In this document: in pieces, positions 15,839 to 23,282 of the stretch | Position numbering within the stretch: position 1 is the first letter of the stretch | Layout: the number at the start of each line of letters is the position of its first letter | DNA from: a virus | Length of the DNA: 35,248 nucleotides | Virus record (IMG/VR): IMGVR_UViG_3300028024_000120 | Coordinates: 1-35,248 of that record | Strand: one strand, 5' to 3' | Translations under genes and position numbers: made by a program | Notes under the pieces: generated by a model | Database searches by the model: none | What the model saw: the letters and a program-made list of their open reading frames with translations, nothing else | What the model was told of the DNA's origin: nothing

Positions 15839-16026
15839 CACAACCTCACATCAGCTTCTGAAGTACAAAGATCACTGACCTGACCGTTCGCGGTCAGACG
15901 CTCCACCTTGAAGTCCTCGGGATTCGGTCCGAAGACGTACATGGCAATCAGCGGATATCTCGGGCCGGCGCCACGGCCGATAACATATACGGACGTCTCT
16001 CCGTCACGGGTACGTGTCCACATCAT
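15838..16026 (-). CDS. Small hypothetical protein
   Basis: 62 residues, beta-rich (MMWTRTRDGETSVYVIGRG, MYVFGPNPEDFKVERL). No family recognised. Start overlaps the stop of the repeat-protein gene (ATGA). Confidence 0.55.
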   Translation of the reverse strand: MMWTRTRDGETSVYVIGRGAGPRYPLIAMYVFGPNPEDFKVERLTANGQVSDLCTSEADVRL

Positions 16027-16985
16027 TTCGTCTCTTCGAATTCATGCTTGTCGTTGAGGCGATACGCCTTGCCGGGCTCGATGCTGTCTTCGCCGACGTA
16101 GCCGATCTTGATGCGGTAACGATTGGCCGCTTCGTCCCACCAACGGAGCACTAAGACTCCTCGCTTGCCAGCCGTCGCGGTGCCGGCGTCGCCAGCCGTC
16201 GCGGTGCCGGCGTCGCCAGCCGTCGCGGTGCCGGCGTAGCCAGCCGTCGCGGTGCCGGCGTAGCCAGCCGTCGCGGTGCCGGCGTAGCCAGCCGTCGCGG
16301 TGCCGCGGTTGCCAGCCGTCGCGGTGCCGGCGTAGCCAGCCGTCGCGGTGCCGGCGTAGCCAGCCGTCGCGGTGCCGCGGTTGCCGGCCGTCGCGGTGCC
16401 GGCGTAGCCAGCCGTCGCGGTGCCGGCGTAGCCAGCCGTCGCGGTGCCGGCGTAGCCAGCCGTCGCGGTGCCGCGGTTGCCGGCCGTCGCGGTGCCGGCG
16501 TCGCCAGCCGTCGCGGTGCCGCGGTCGCCAGCCGTCGCGGTGCCGGCGTCGCCAGCCGTCGCGGTGCCGGCGTCGCCAGCCGTCGCGGTGCCGGCGTCGC
16601 CAGCCGTCGCGGTGCCGGCGTCGCCAGCCGTCGCGGTGCCACCAACGCACTTGGCGGGATCCGCGCCAAGCTCGATCAGTAACTTTGCAGCGTTCTGCCG
16701 ATCACCAGAATAAACAACACACCCAAGCGGAAACTTTACTTTTCCGTCGAGATCAACCCACTCGTCGATACCGACAACCAACCACTGCGCGTCAACGTCC
16801 CAGTCCAATAGGCTCGAATCGCCCTGACCCCACAGCAGCCCGCGGAGCCCATAGCCGTAACTCGGACGCGGGTCCCAATCGGCACACTTGACCACCCCTT
16901 CAGCCGGCCACTGAAAACCACCGCGGCTCTTCAGTTCCGCGTCGCAGGTACGCAACACATATGCTTTGAATTTCTTCTTAGCCAT
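16023..16985 (-). CDS. DUF7666-like protein with twenty GTATAGxx repeats
   Basis: 320 residues in three parts. The N-terminal part (KAYVLRTCDAELKSRGGFQW, LRGLLWGQGDSSLLDWD, WLVVGIDEWVDLDGKVKF) is like phage proteins of the DUF7666 type. Residues about 116-275 are twenty octapeptides GTATAG(DA/DR/NR/YA/KR). A short C-terminal part (VLVLRWWDEAANRYRIKIGY) closes the chain, and its start GVLVLRW continues the pattern. The repeats would form a regular beta-solenoid-like rod with variable pairs on one face. Expansion at DNA level is evident because the 24-bp units are nearly identical. Role unknown. Confidence 0.78.
   Translation of the reverse strand: MAKKKFKAYVLRTCDAELKSRGGFQWPAEGVVKCADWDPRPSYGYGLRGLLWGQGDSSLLDWDVDAQWLVVGIDEWVDLDGKVKFPLGCVVYSGDRQNAAKLLIELGADPAKCVGGTATAGDAGTATAGDAGTATAGDAGTATAGDAGTATAGDRGTATAGDAGTATAGNRGTATAGYAGTATAGYAGTATAGYAGTATAGNRGTATAGYAGTATAGYAGTATAGNRGTATAGYAGTATAGYAGTATAGYAGTATAGDAGTATAGDAGTATAGKRGVLVLRWWDEAANRYRIKIGYVGEDSIEPGKAYRLNDKHEFEETK
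16161..16640 (-). repeat. Twenty tandem 24-bp repeats inside a coding region
   Basis: Exactly 480 bp of uninterrupted 24-bp units, each with GGCACCGCGACGGCTGGC on the minus strand followed by two variable codons. The variable pairs run DA x4, DR, DA, NR, YA x3, NR, YA x2, NR, YA x3, DA x2, KR. The blocks of YA-YA-NR suggest duplication of multi-unit segments. Confidence 0.95.
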
Positions 16986-17025
16986 TTGAGTTCCTTCATT
17001 GTTGATCAGGCGGAATGCCGGATCT

Positions 17026-17775
17026 TCAAGCTATCGCACCGACGGCGGTTAAGAACGTCGTCAATCGCGAATACAACGTAGCCATTTGCGAGGCGGTCAG
17101 GTGAGTACCGACATGCGCGCAGCCCATGATCGCGCCACTCTCAGAGTAGCCGGTGCCGCCGCTGCGCAGTAACCACAGCGGATTGGCCTGAATCGCGGTA
17201 TTGGTCGCTGTGTTGGATGCGTTCAACGAGCCATTGAGGTATCGCGTCTGGGCGGTACCCGTCCGATCCTGCACCAAGTGGCCGGGTGCTTCGGTCAGAT
17301 TGGAATTGAACGAATTCGCTGCTCCGATCAGCCCCCACGAAGGATCCGGCCCATTAGGCGGTGTACCCACGACCAGAATATCATTGACACGCGTCGTGCC
17401 CATAAAGAGGAACGCATCCGGCGTGATGCCGTAAAAACCGGCGCTGCAATCCGTCGCTGTGAACGTGTTGGCGTTACGGCTGGTGTTCAGGTAGCCTGTG
17501 GCGCCATCAGACGCATACCCCTGGTTGGCGGTGAAGGTGAGCGAGCCCACCTCAGTGAGATCGTTCGTGCCCGGTGCCACCCAATTGATTTTTGCGTAGG
17601 TCGTATCCGGTGCGGCCAACCTGTAAAACAAACCGAACTTCGACCACAGGCCATCCGCCGTCAGGTCCGCAACCAGCTGCGTCTTGAGCTCGTCGTATGT
17701 AGGCGGCACCGGAGGCACATAAGCGCCCATCTTGCCGCGGCTCACCAACTGACCGATGCGAACAAGTTCCGGCAT
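17026..17775 (-). CDS. Lectin-like (concanavalin A/LamG-type) phage tail protein
   Basis: 249 residues from the ATG at 17773-17775. After MPELVRIGQLVS the main part looks like a laminin-G/concanavalin sandwich found in phage tail or spike proteins: GSLTFTANQGYASDGATGYL, NTSRNANTFT, LNGSLNASNTATNT and a terminal helix (HLTASQMATLYSRLTTFLTA). It probably binds surface sugars. The first eight residues match those of the neighbouring SGNH hydrolase (MPxLVRIG), suggesting both dock on the same particle. Start lies 1 bp after the stop of that gene. Confidence 0.7.
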   Translation of the reverse strand: MPELVRIGQLVSRGKMGAYVPPVPPTYDELKTQLVADLTADGLWSKFGLFYRLAAPDTTYAKINWVAPGTNDLTEVGSLTFTANQGYASDGATGYLNTSRNANTFTATDCSAGFYGITPDAFLFMGTTRVNDILVVGTPPNGPDPSWGLIGAANSFNSNLTEAPGHLVQDRTGTAQTRYLNGSLNASNTATNTAIQANPLWLLRSGGTGYSESGAIMGCAHVGTHLTASQMATLYSRLTTFLTAVGAIA

Positions 17776-17776
17776 G

Positions 17777-18961
17777 TCACGCCGCCATCGCGAACTGGAA
17801 GCAAGGGAGCAGTACGTCCTGCGCTTCCTTGGCGTATCCAACCGCGTTCTTATGCGACACGTCGTACATATAGCCGTTGGCGTTCGCGGTTTCCCACGTG
17901 CCGAAGATCGCTTCGGCATCACAGAAGGCGATGCCTTTTTCAATGGCGACATCGATCTGCACTTGGCGGTAAAGCGCCTGCGTTGGGTAATCCGCATGCG
18001 GGCTGCCGTCATCCGTGGGACCTTCACCCAACAGCATAGCGCCGCCGGTCAACAGGCACTTATCCACGATGGCCCGCAGGTTGGTCCGGTAGGTCTCGAC
18101 GCCGATCGCGTTGTTTTCGTCGTTGACTCGGTAGTTGATAATGCTGAAGTCCGGAGCGTACAGCCCGAGCATCACCATCGGACCGTAATTGGCACTCTGT
18201 GCGCCGGCTGCAAAATCCGTCGATGTCCAGCCGCCCCGGCCGATATTCGCGACGAACAGTTGACTGGCCGCGCTGTTCCACGTCTGGATGCCGCACAGTG
18301 AGACGGGAGTAAGCGTCGAGCTACTCCAACCGAAGGCTGTCGTCAGGCCGGGGAAAGTGACGGGGATCTCCCGGCGCACGAAGCCGATACCGCTGTCAGT
18401 GACAGTGACCGCCGTGACGCCATCCCCTTGAAGGATGAAGCCGTTGCCTGTGTTGTTGACGAGATAGACGGTCGCTCGGTCAAACTGATTGGCTGGTGTG
18501 AATGTAGACTTCGAACCGGAGTTGCGCTGCGCGAACATCGTACCGCCCATCGAATAGGCGTTGCTGAACTCACCGTTGGCGCCCCAAACGTACCGGGGAT
18601 CATAGACATTATATTGCGCCGTGGTTCCGAAGCCGGCAGTGCTGAACACGTTATCGATGTTGGCCGAGATGCCGAACTCGGTCGCGAGTAAAGCGGCGAG
18701 CTTGGCAGGCCAACCATTAGCCCGCCTGCTGGCGTTCTGAAGATCGGAACCGGTCGTGTTAGAACCCCAACCGGCGGTTATGCTGTCCCCAAGGCAAGCA
18801 ATTTTCTTGTTGCCGGACCCGGCCTGTACCGCCTGGATCGCCGAACGGAGAGACGCCATATTCGAGCTGGTCATGTTGACCGTGTGAGCTGGCGGCTCGA
18901 CTCCGCTCCCGATGGGCGCGCGGGGACTCATCATACTGCCGATGCGTACGAGCTGTGGCAT
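17777..18961 (-). CDS. SGNH/GDSL hydrolase, probable tail esterase
   Basis: 394 residues. Block I with the nucleophile Ser is IACLGDSITAGWGSN (about residues 54-68); the oxyanion Gly region FSTAGFGTT, an Asn segment (IINYRVNDENNAIG) and the C-terminal Asp-His pair YDVSHKNAVGYAKE complete the fold. In tail proteins such enzymes remove acetyl groups from capsule or O-antigen. No signal peptide is visible. The N-terminus MPQLVRIGSMMS matches the lectin-like protein encoded next. Both lie in the minus-strand operon, opposite to the terminase and portal genes. Confidence 0.83.
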   Translation of the reverse strand: MPQLVRIGSMMSPRAPIGSGVEPPAHTVNMTSSNMASLRSAIQAVQAGSGNKKIACLGDSITAGWGSNTTGSDLQNASRRANGWPAKLAALLATEFGISANIDNVFSTAGFGTTAQYNVYDPRYVWGANGEFSNAYSMGGTMFAQRNSGSKSTFTPANQFDRATVYLVNNTGNGFILQGDGVTAVTVTDSGIGFVRREIPVTFPGLTTAFGWSSSTLTPVSLCGIQTWNSAASQLFVANIGRGGWTSTDFAAGAQSANYGPMVMLGLYAPDFSIINYRVNDENNAIGVETYRTNLRAIVDKCLLTGGAMLLGEGPTDDGSPHADYPTQALYRQVQIDVAIEKGIAFCDAEAIFGTWETANANGYMYDVSHKNAVGYAKEAQDVLLPCFQFAMAA

Positions 18962-18969
18962 GACGCGCC

Positions 18970-19266
18970 TTAGCTGTTTGCGACTGCGGAAATCTTCAAA
19001 CCTGTTCCTGGTTTGACGGCAAAATACTCAACCGTATCGGCCGGGCGCCGCGGATCGGTCGTCACGGCAACATCACTGCCTGCAGTGAAGCGACGCGAGA
19101 AAACCGCATCGGCGGTGATCGCGACAAGATTGGTCTTCGCATTCAGCACGGCCGAAGTGCCCGCCGTGCCGGAGAAGGTAACAGCCTGCGTCGCGATGGC
19201 CGGCTGCTGCCCTGCCTGAACGCCGATCGGCACGATGTCGAATTCTTCGATGTAGAGCGTGGACAT
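18970..19266 (-). CDS. Small probable structural protein
   Basis: 98 residues, beta-rich with low charge (MSTLYIEEFDIVPIGVQAGQ, TQAVTFSGTAGTSAVLNA, TADAVFSRRFTAGSDVAV). The style is that of phage decoration or tail-associated proteins. It precedes the SGNH and lectin genes and is probably made with them. Family not named. Confidence 0.65.
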   Translation of the reverse strand: MSTLYIEEFDIVPIGVQAGQQPAIATQAVTFSGTAGTSAVLNAKTNLVAITADAVFSRRFTAGSDVAVTTDPRRPADTVEYFAVKPGTGLKISAVANS

Positions 19267-19275
19267 ATCTGATCC

Positions 19276-19461
19276 TTAAGAGTTGGAGTCGAGTACGTCT
19301 TGCGCGGCAGCAAGTGCCGCATCTACCGCATCGGGTATGTCGATGAAGGTGTCATCGACTACGTCGACCAGTTGCTTCAGCGCATTCCAAAGCACGTCGC
19401 CATCGCGCACCTTGCCGGGCACCGGTTCGTCGTTCGGCGCGGTGCCGATCACAACGGCCAT
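19276..19461 (-). CDS. Small acidic protein
   Basis: 61 residues from the ATG at 19459-19461: MAVVIGTAPNDEPVPGKVRD, then an acidic helical part (LKQLVDVVDDTFIDIPDAVD). It overlaps its upstream neighbour by 13 bp. Function unknown; the setting suggests a tail-associated or chaperone role. Confidence 0.55.
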   Translation of the reverse strand: MAVVIGTAPNDEPVPGKVRDGDVLWNALKQLVDVVDDTFIDIPDAVDAALAAAQDVLDSNS

Positions 19462-19652
19462 GCCGGCACCTCGTTGGCGAGATTGCTGTAGAACTTGTCG
19501 TTGAGCTCGGATGTCAGACGCAGGGCGGAAAAGCCGTCCGGGCGCTTCACCCATTGGCCGAAGCAGATGCTCTTGCCAGCGTCGTCTTCCACTTCGACGA
19601 ACCGGCGATCCGAGCCTTCACCCGAGAAAACGATATCGACGAACCGGGTCAT
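19449..19652 (-). CDS. Small hypothetical protein
   Basis: 67 residues from the ATG at 19650-19652, overlapping the regulator's stop (ATGA). TRFVDIVFSGEGSDRRFVEV, DAGKSICFGQWVKRPDGFSA and LNDKFYSNLANEVP suggest a small beta-rich protein. Family unknown. Confidence 0.55.
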   Translation of the reverse strand: MTRFVDIVFSGEGSDRRFVEVEDDAGKSICFGQWVKRPDGFSALRLTSELNDKFYSNLANEVPAWPL

Positions 19653-19840
19653 CCCCGCCACTCCTTCATGAAGTCGTATATGCGCTGCGTCGTCGACAGC
19701 CGGGGATCCAACGTCCCCTGCCGGAGCCGCAAAACGAAATTGCCGTTCTTGAGGGCGTCGATACCGAACTGCGTCGCGGTCAATTCGCTGAGCGAAAGAA
19801 ATGCCTCGATGTCTTTGAGTAATTTGTCGCGTATCGTCAT
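19649..19840 (-). CDS. Small HTH regulator (Cro/cI-like candidate)
   Basis: 63 residues: MTIRDKLLKDIEAFLSLSEL, TATQFGIDALKNGNFVLRLR and LSTTQRIYDFMKEWRG. The order of helices, with T-A-T-Q-F-G then N-F-V-L-R-L-R, is that of small XRE-like proteins common in alphaproteobacterial phages. It is first in the minus operon and divergent from the primase/helicase gene; the gap between them holds two facing promoters and CGTTTGGT motifs. It is the best candidate in the window for the protein that reads those motifs. The inferred minus promoter would start transcription about at its ATG, a leaderless message. Confidence 0.68.
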   Translation of the reverse strand: MTIRDKLLKDIEAFLSLSELTATQFGIDALKNGNFVLRLRQGTLDPRLSTTQRIYDFMKEWRG

Positions 19841-19875
19841 AACCAAACGCTACACAACTAACCGACCCTCGTCAA
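19841..19875 (-). promoter_or_regulatory. Promoter of the HTH regulator
   Basis: On the minus strand TTGACG (19870-19875), 17 bp, then TAGCGT (19847-19852), a weak -10. GCGTTTGGTT (19841-19850) overlaps the -10 and the likely start point, placing the operator where bound protein would block transcription. Confidence 0.45.
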
Positions 19876-19891
19876 TAGCCTATTTCTACAT

Positions 19892-19920
19892 TTGACGGTT
19901 TGTTGCGTTTGGTGAATTAT
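19892..19920 (+). promoter_or_regulatory. Promoter of the primase/helicase gene with CGTTTG operator
   Basis: TTGACG (19892-19897), a 17-bp spacer and AATTAT (19915-19920). The spacer holds two direct half-sites, GTTTGTTGC and GTTTGGTGA, 9 bp apart. Transcription would begin near 19927, giving a short leader before the ATG at 19948. Confidence 0.6.
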
Positions 19921-19947
19921 GCAAGGCTCAACCGAGAAGGATACTCG

Positions 19948-21906
19948 ATGGCAAATAGTATGGCCGATCGCGCGCTAGAACTCGCCGCGCGAGGATTTCG
20001 TGTGTTTCCGTTGAAGCCACGCCAACGCATTCCGCAGATTGAGAACTGGCAAGAAGAAGCGACGACCGACCCAGCCATCCTCAAAAACTGGTGGATGAAA
20101 TTCCCCGCGGCCAATCCCGGCATTGCCACTGGCGAAGATGTCATCGTCATCGACATCGACGATAAGGACAACAAGCTCGGCAGCCAATCGCTTCAAGGGC
20201 TTGAGATACTAAACGATACGCTGCCCGACACGCTCCGGGTGGCCACACCATCCGGCGGCACGCATATCTATCTCCGGCCGTCAAAGCCTCTCGGATTGAG
20301 CGCGGGCAAGTTAGGTAGCGGTATCGACGTAAGGGCGGTCGGCGGCTTGGTCGCAGCGCCCGGCGCCAAACGAGCCAACGGCGAATACACGATACAGACC
20401 GACAGCGACATCGCCCCGGCGCCGGCATGGCTCGAAGAGCTGATCGGCCAGCCGAAGCCAAAGGCGGACCAGGCGCCGCTGACCGAGCAGGACAGCAGCC
20501 CGGCGGTCAAATGGGCAGCGCATTACCTGCGACACGATGCGGTAGAAGCGGTCCAGGGTGACGCGGGCGACCAGACGACGTTCAAGGTAGCGGCGACACT
20601 AAAGGCCCGCGGCATCAGCGAACCGATGGCGCTGGAGCTGATGCTGGAGCACTACAACGACAGGTGCTCGCCACCGTGGACCGCTGAAGAGCTCGAGGCG
20701 AAAGTGGCCAACGGATTCAACTATGGCAAGTCGCAGCCGGGCGAGCAATCCCCCGAGCATGAATTCGAACCGGTGGCGGAAGCGCAACAGGAAGGGGAAT
20801 CAATCCTACCCGACACCGTGCCGCTCCGGCGCATCGAACGATTCAACTTCGCCGACGATAACGAGGAGGAAGAGCCGGACCCGCTGATCGAGAGCGTGCT
20901 CGACAGCTCCGGGGTCGGCATCGCGTACGGCGAATCCAGCATAGGCAAGACCTTCGTCGTCATGAGCATGGCGTACGCAATCGCCGCCGGCAAGTCGTGG
21001 GGCGGCAAGAAGGTGAAGCAAGGTGGCGTGCTGTACGTCGCGACGGAAGGCTTCGGCGGCATGCGCAAACGCGTGCGAGCCCTGAAGAAACAGTTCGGCG
21101 GAGGCGACATACCGTTCCGCGTGATGCTCGCCAGTATCAACATCCACAAGAACAAGGCCGATGCGGAGCTGATCGCCAGGGAAGCGAAGCAGATGGAGGA
21201 AGATTTCGGTGTGCCGGTCCGGCTCGTCGTGATCGATACCATGTCCGCGGCAATGGCCGGCGCCGACGAGAACAGCGCCCAAGAGGCCAGCATCGTCCTC
21301 CAGCGGATGAATCAGATCGCCAGGGCCGCTAACTGTTCTGTCCTGGGTGTCCACCATACAGGCAAGAACAAAGACGGCGGTGCGCGGGGATCTTACGTCT
21401 TCAAGGCCAATGCCGATTTCATGCTGGAGATCCGGCAAGGCGAAATCGTGGCGGAAAAGAAGCGCGACGACGAGAAGATCCAGCCGATCGGGTTCAATCT
21501 CAAGGTGGTCGAGTTAGGCCACACGGCCAGCGGCAGGCGCGTGTCGTCCTGCGTGGCTGAGATCCTGACCGGCGCGCAAATGGCTTTCGGCGACATGCCT
21601 CTCACCAAGGAAGCCGAGAAGGCTTTGCGCGCGCTAGAGAACATACAGCAAGCCGATGCCAGCGACCCCGAAGGAGACGACGCGCCTGAGCACGTGTGGC
21701 GGGCGCAAGAGGTCGACTGGGCGGGTTGGCTTGACGGCTATCATGTGGTGGCAAATCCGACGGTGCCGAGGCCCGCAGGCGGGTGGCGCAAGACGGGCTT
21801 GGAGACTGCCTTGCGTCGACTGCGGGACGAGCTGATCAACTGCGGAAGGGTGCAGCGCAAGGGGCGAAATCAGTACGTAACGACCCGTCGGGGCAATGGG
21901 GAGTGA
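19948..21906 (+). CDS. Primase-polymerase / RepA-like helicase
   Basis: 652 residues. The start at 19948 follows GAGAAGG. The N-terminal half is a bifunctional primase-polymerase: metal site D69 and D71 (VIVIDIDDKD), SGGTHIYLR (His106) and GIDVRAVGGLVAAPG. The middle includes a small helical linker (LMLEHYNDRCSPPWTAEELE). The C-terminal half is a RepA/AAA_25-type RecA-fold ATPase: Walker A GESSIGKT at 328-335, Walker B LVVIDTMSAAMAG and GVHHTGKNKDGGARGS. It would open the origin and lay primers for the phage polymerase. An iteron-like array begins just after the stop, typical of an origin next to its initiator. Confidence 0.88.
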   Translation: MANSMADRALELAARGFRVFPLKPRQRIPQIENWQEEATTDPAILKNWWMKFPAANPGIATGEDVIVIDIDDKDNKLGSQSLQGLEILNDTLPDTLRVATPSGGTHIYLRPSKPLGLSAGKLGSGIDVRAVGGLVAAPGAKRANGEYTIQTDSDIAPAPAWLEELIGQPKPKADQAPLTEQDSSPAVKWAAHYLRHDAVEAVQGDAGDQTTFKVAATLKARGISEPMALELMLEHYNDRCSPPWTAEELEAKVANGFNYGKSQPGEQSPEHEFEPVAEAQQEGESILPDTVPLRRIERFNFADDNEEEEPDPLIESVLDSSGVGIAYGESSIGKTFVVMSMAYAIAAGKSWGGKKVKQGGVLYVATEGFGGMRKRVRALKKQFGGGDIPFRVMLASINIHKNKADAELIAREAKQMEEDFGVPVRLVVIDTMSAAMAGADENSAQEASIVLQRMNQIARAANCSVLGVHHTGKNKDGGARGSYVFKANADFMLEIRQGEIVAEKKRDDEKIQPIGFNLKVVELGHTASGRRVSSCVAEILTGAQMAFGDMPLTKEAEKALRALENIQQADASDPEGDDAPEHVWRAQEVDWAGWLDGYHVVANPTVPRPAGGWRKTGLETALRRLRDELINCGRVQRKGRNQYVTTRRGNGE

Positions 21907-21947
21907 GTGATATGAAATCACCTATTCATACGAAAATAGGGAATTGG

Positions 21948-22156
21948 TTGCCGCCAAAAATGGCTGACGGCAAGGCTCTTGCCGTCAAAAGGATTAAAGT
22001 CATTGCCGCCAGTTGCCGTCACCTTGCCGCCAAAAATAAATCGGCCATAATCAAGGGGGTAATATCTTGCCGTCAAATGCCGTCACTTTGCCGTCATGGG
22101 ATTTCCATCCTTGCCGTCAAGCTCTCCTCTCTTAGGAGAGCTGACGGTGGCGGCAA
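21948..22156. repeat. Iteron-like array TTGCCGYCA, candidate replication origin
   Basis: Eleven copies of TTGCCGYCA in 209 bp: direct at 21948, 21979, 22003, 22013, 22024, 22067, 22077 (first base A), 22088 and 22111; inverted at 21965 and 22148. Between 22120 and 22142 is a perfect 9-bp hairpin (AGCTCTCCT, loop CTCTT, AGGAGAGCT) whose flanking iterons can also pair. Close spacing near 10-11 bp for several copies places them on one face of the helix. An open frame crosses here, but the repeats fall in more than one of its codon phases, so the conservation is at DNA level. Binding by the upstream primase/helicase or the downstream protein is inferred. Confidence 0.7.
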
Positions 22157-22178
22157 GCGAAAGGCAGTGGTTTGAGGC

Positions 22179-22598
22179 ATGCCTAAGAAAGGGCAGAAGC
22201 AATCCGATATCCAGTGGCCGATTGTGTTTGAGCTATTTCTGGATGATCGCTGGTGGACGAGGCCGGCACTGCGAAAGGCGCTCCCTGATGTCCCGCGGCA
22301 ATCGGTCAAGGCGTGGGTGGCCTTGTGGGTCCGACGGGGATGGTTGGAGCAGGCACCCAACCCGAATCTGCCGGTTGGCGTTCCGTACCGGCGGAGTACG
22401 AAAGCAGCATACGCGTACCGGATCACGCCGCTTGGCCGGTTGGGTTGGGAGCAGCGACACGAGCTGTGGAACCGGGCGAAGCTGAAAAAGAAAAACCCCG
22501 CTCCTCCAAAGAAGTGGGGCAGGAAGCCGAAGGACGAAGAGGTTTATTCCTGGTCGGTCGAGGTGCCCTGGTGGGAACAGTCCGACGAGCAGGCGTAG
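22179..22598 (+). CDS. Basic winged-helix-like protein next to the iterons
   Basis: 139 residues. The first 90 (SDIQWPIVFELFLDDRWWTR, LRKALPDVPRQSVKAWVALW, VRRGWLEQAP, YRITPLGRLGWEQRHELW) look like a winged helix-turn-helix. A lysine/proline-rich stretch (KLKKKNPAPPKKWGRKPKDE) follows. Its position right after the array suggests an origin-binding or loading role, but no family is recognised. Its last 55 bp overlap the opposite gene at 22544-22834. Confidence 0.6.
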   Translation: MPKKGQKQSDIQWPIVFELFLDDRWWTRPALRKALPDVPRQSVKAWVALWVRRGWLEQAPNPNLPVGVPYRRSTKAAYAYRITPLGRLGWEQRHELWNRAKLKKKNPAPPKKWGRKPKDEEVYSWSVEVPWWEQSDEQA

Positions 22599-22834
22599 TC
22601 TGTGTCGGGTTCCGTGTCGGGTTCGATCGGTACCTGGAACTGCGGCACCGGGGTGGCACGGGCGATCACGGCTTGGGCGCGGTCTGCGGCGGCCCGGCCC
22701 GCGCCGTTGACGCCGCCACCGGAGGGCAGGGAGAAGCTACCCAGGGGCGCACGAGGCTTGGCGTCCTGGGCGTTAGCCGGAATGGCGGCGAAATGGACGG
22801 CGAAGATCAGAGCGGTTACGAGGGTGCGTTTCAT
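22544..22834 (-). CDS. Small exported protein
   Basis: 96 residues with a Sec signal peptide (MKRTLVTALIFAVHFAAIPA, cut after ANA near residue 22). The mature part is Pro/Ala/Gly-rich (PLGSFSLPSGGGVNGAGRAA) with an acidic Cys-containing end. It may be periplasmic and linked to lysis or exclusion, since two membrane peptides are encoded just upstream in the same unit. Its end overlaps the plus-strand gene at 22179-22598. Confidence 0.6.
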   Translation of the reverse strand: MKRTLVTALIFAVHFAAIPANAQDAKPRAPLGSFSLPSGGGVNGAGRAAADRAQAVIARATPVPQFQVPIEPDTEPDTDYACSSDCSHQGTSTDQE

Positions 22835-22863
22835 AGCTTGTGTCCTTAGAAGGTGGGCCGCTC

Positions 22864-22950
22864 TCACAGCGCCACGAAGAACAAGAACAACACTAGCATG
22901 GCGAGCATGCCGGCGGAGAGAAATTCAATGGTTAATTTCTTAAGCGTCAT
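22864..22950 (-). CDS. 28-residue single-span membrane peptide
   Basis: ATG at 22948-22950, overlapping the stop of the next membrane peptide gene (ATGA). MTLKKLTIEFLSAGMLAMLV then LFLFFVALstop: short basic start and one hydrophobic span. Coupling to its neighbour argues that it is translated. Confidence 0.55.
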   Translation of the reverse strand: MTLKKLTIEFLSAGMLAMLVLFLFFVAL

Positions 22951-23045
22951 GACAGCCATCCGTAGACGTAGAGGAGGTTGTAAGCGGCCTCAGCGATGAG
23001 GGCGGCGATCGCGAGCAGGGTTGTGGTGGTCAGCCAGCGGGGCAT
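22947..23045 (-). CDS. 32-residue single-span membrane peptide
   Basis: ATG at 23043-23045 with GGAGAT 7 nt upstream. MPRWLTTTTLLAIAALIAEA then AYNLLYVYGWLS gives one membrane span. Together with the 28-residue peptide and the exported protein it could form a small lysis or membrane module; this is a suggestion from layout only. Confidence 0.55.
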   Translation of the reverse strand: MPRWLTTTTLLAIAALIAEAAYNLLYVYGWLS

Positions 23046-23080
23046 GGCTTTTATCTCCAAAAGCTACTGTGCGGGCAAAA

Positions 23081-23269
23081 CTAGAGGTTGGCCGGTACAC
23101 TGACCCAGTAGCGCTTGTGGACGTGCTCGATTTTTGGGCGTTCGCTTTCACACACGTCACCATTGGCGTACATATCTTCGAGGGACATTTCAGCACGCTC
23201 CCGCGTCTTGTATGGGCCGGCGTAGAGAAACCGAAAGCCGTCTTTGGATTGGATTATTCGGCTGGACAT
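23081..23269 (-). CDS. Small hypothetical protein
   Basis: 62 residues from the ATG at 23267-23269, which has AGGAG about 8 nt upstream. MSSRIIQSKDGFRFLYAGPY, TRERAEMSLEDMYANGDV and VHKRYWVSVPANL are soluble and mixed in character. Not recognised. Confidence 0.55.
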   Translation of the reverse strand: MSSRIIQSKDGFRFLYAGPYKTRERAEMSLEDMYANGDVCESERPKIEHVHKRYWVSVPANL

Positions 23270-23282
23270 AGCTGCATGCTCC

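Noticed and set aside
16161-16640. CRISPR-like array
   Set aside because: Units are contiguous 24-bp copies without variable spacers and encode GTATAGxx octapeptides in frame.
21912-22175. 87-codon plus-strand frame over the iterons
   Set aside because: It has a possible ribosome site, but the repeats fall in different codon phases and the product is low-complexity. The DNA-level repeat explains the sequence better.
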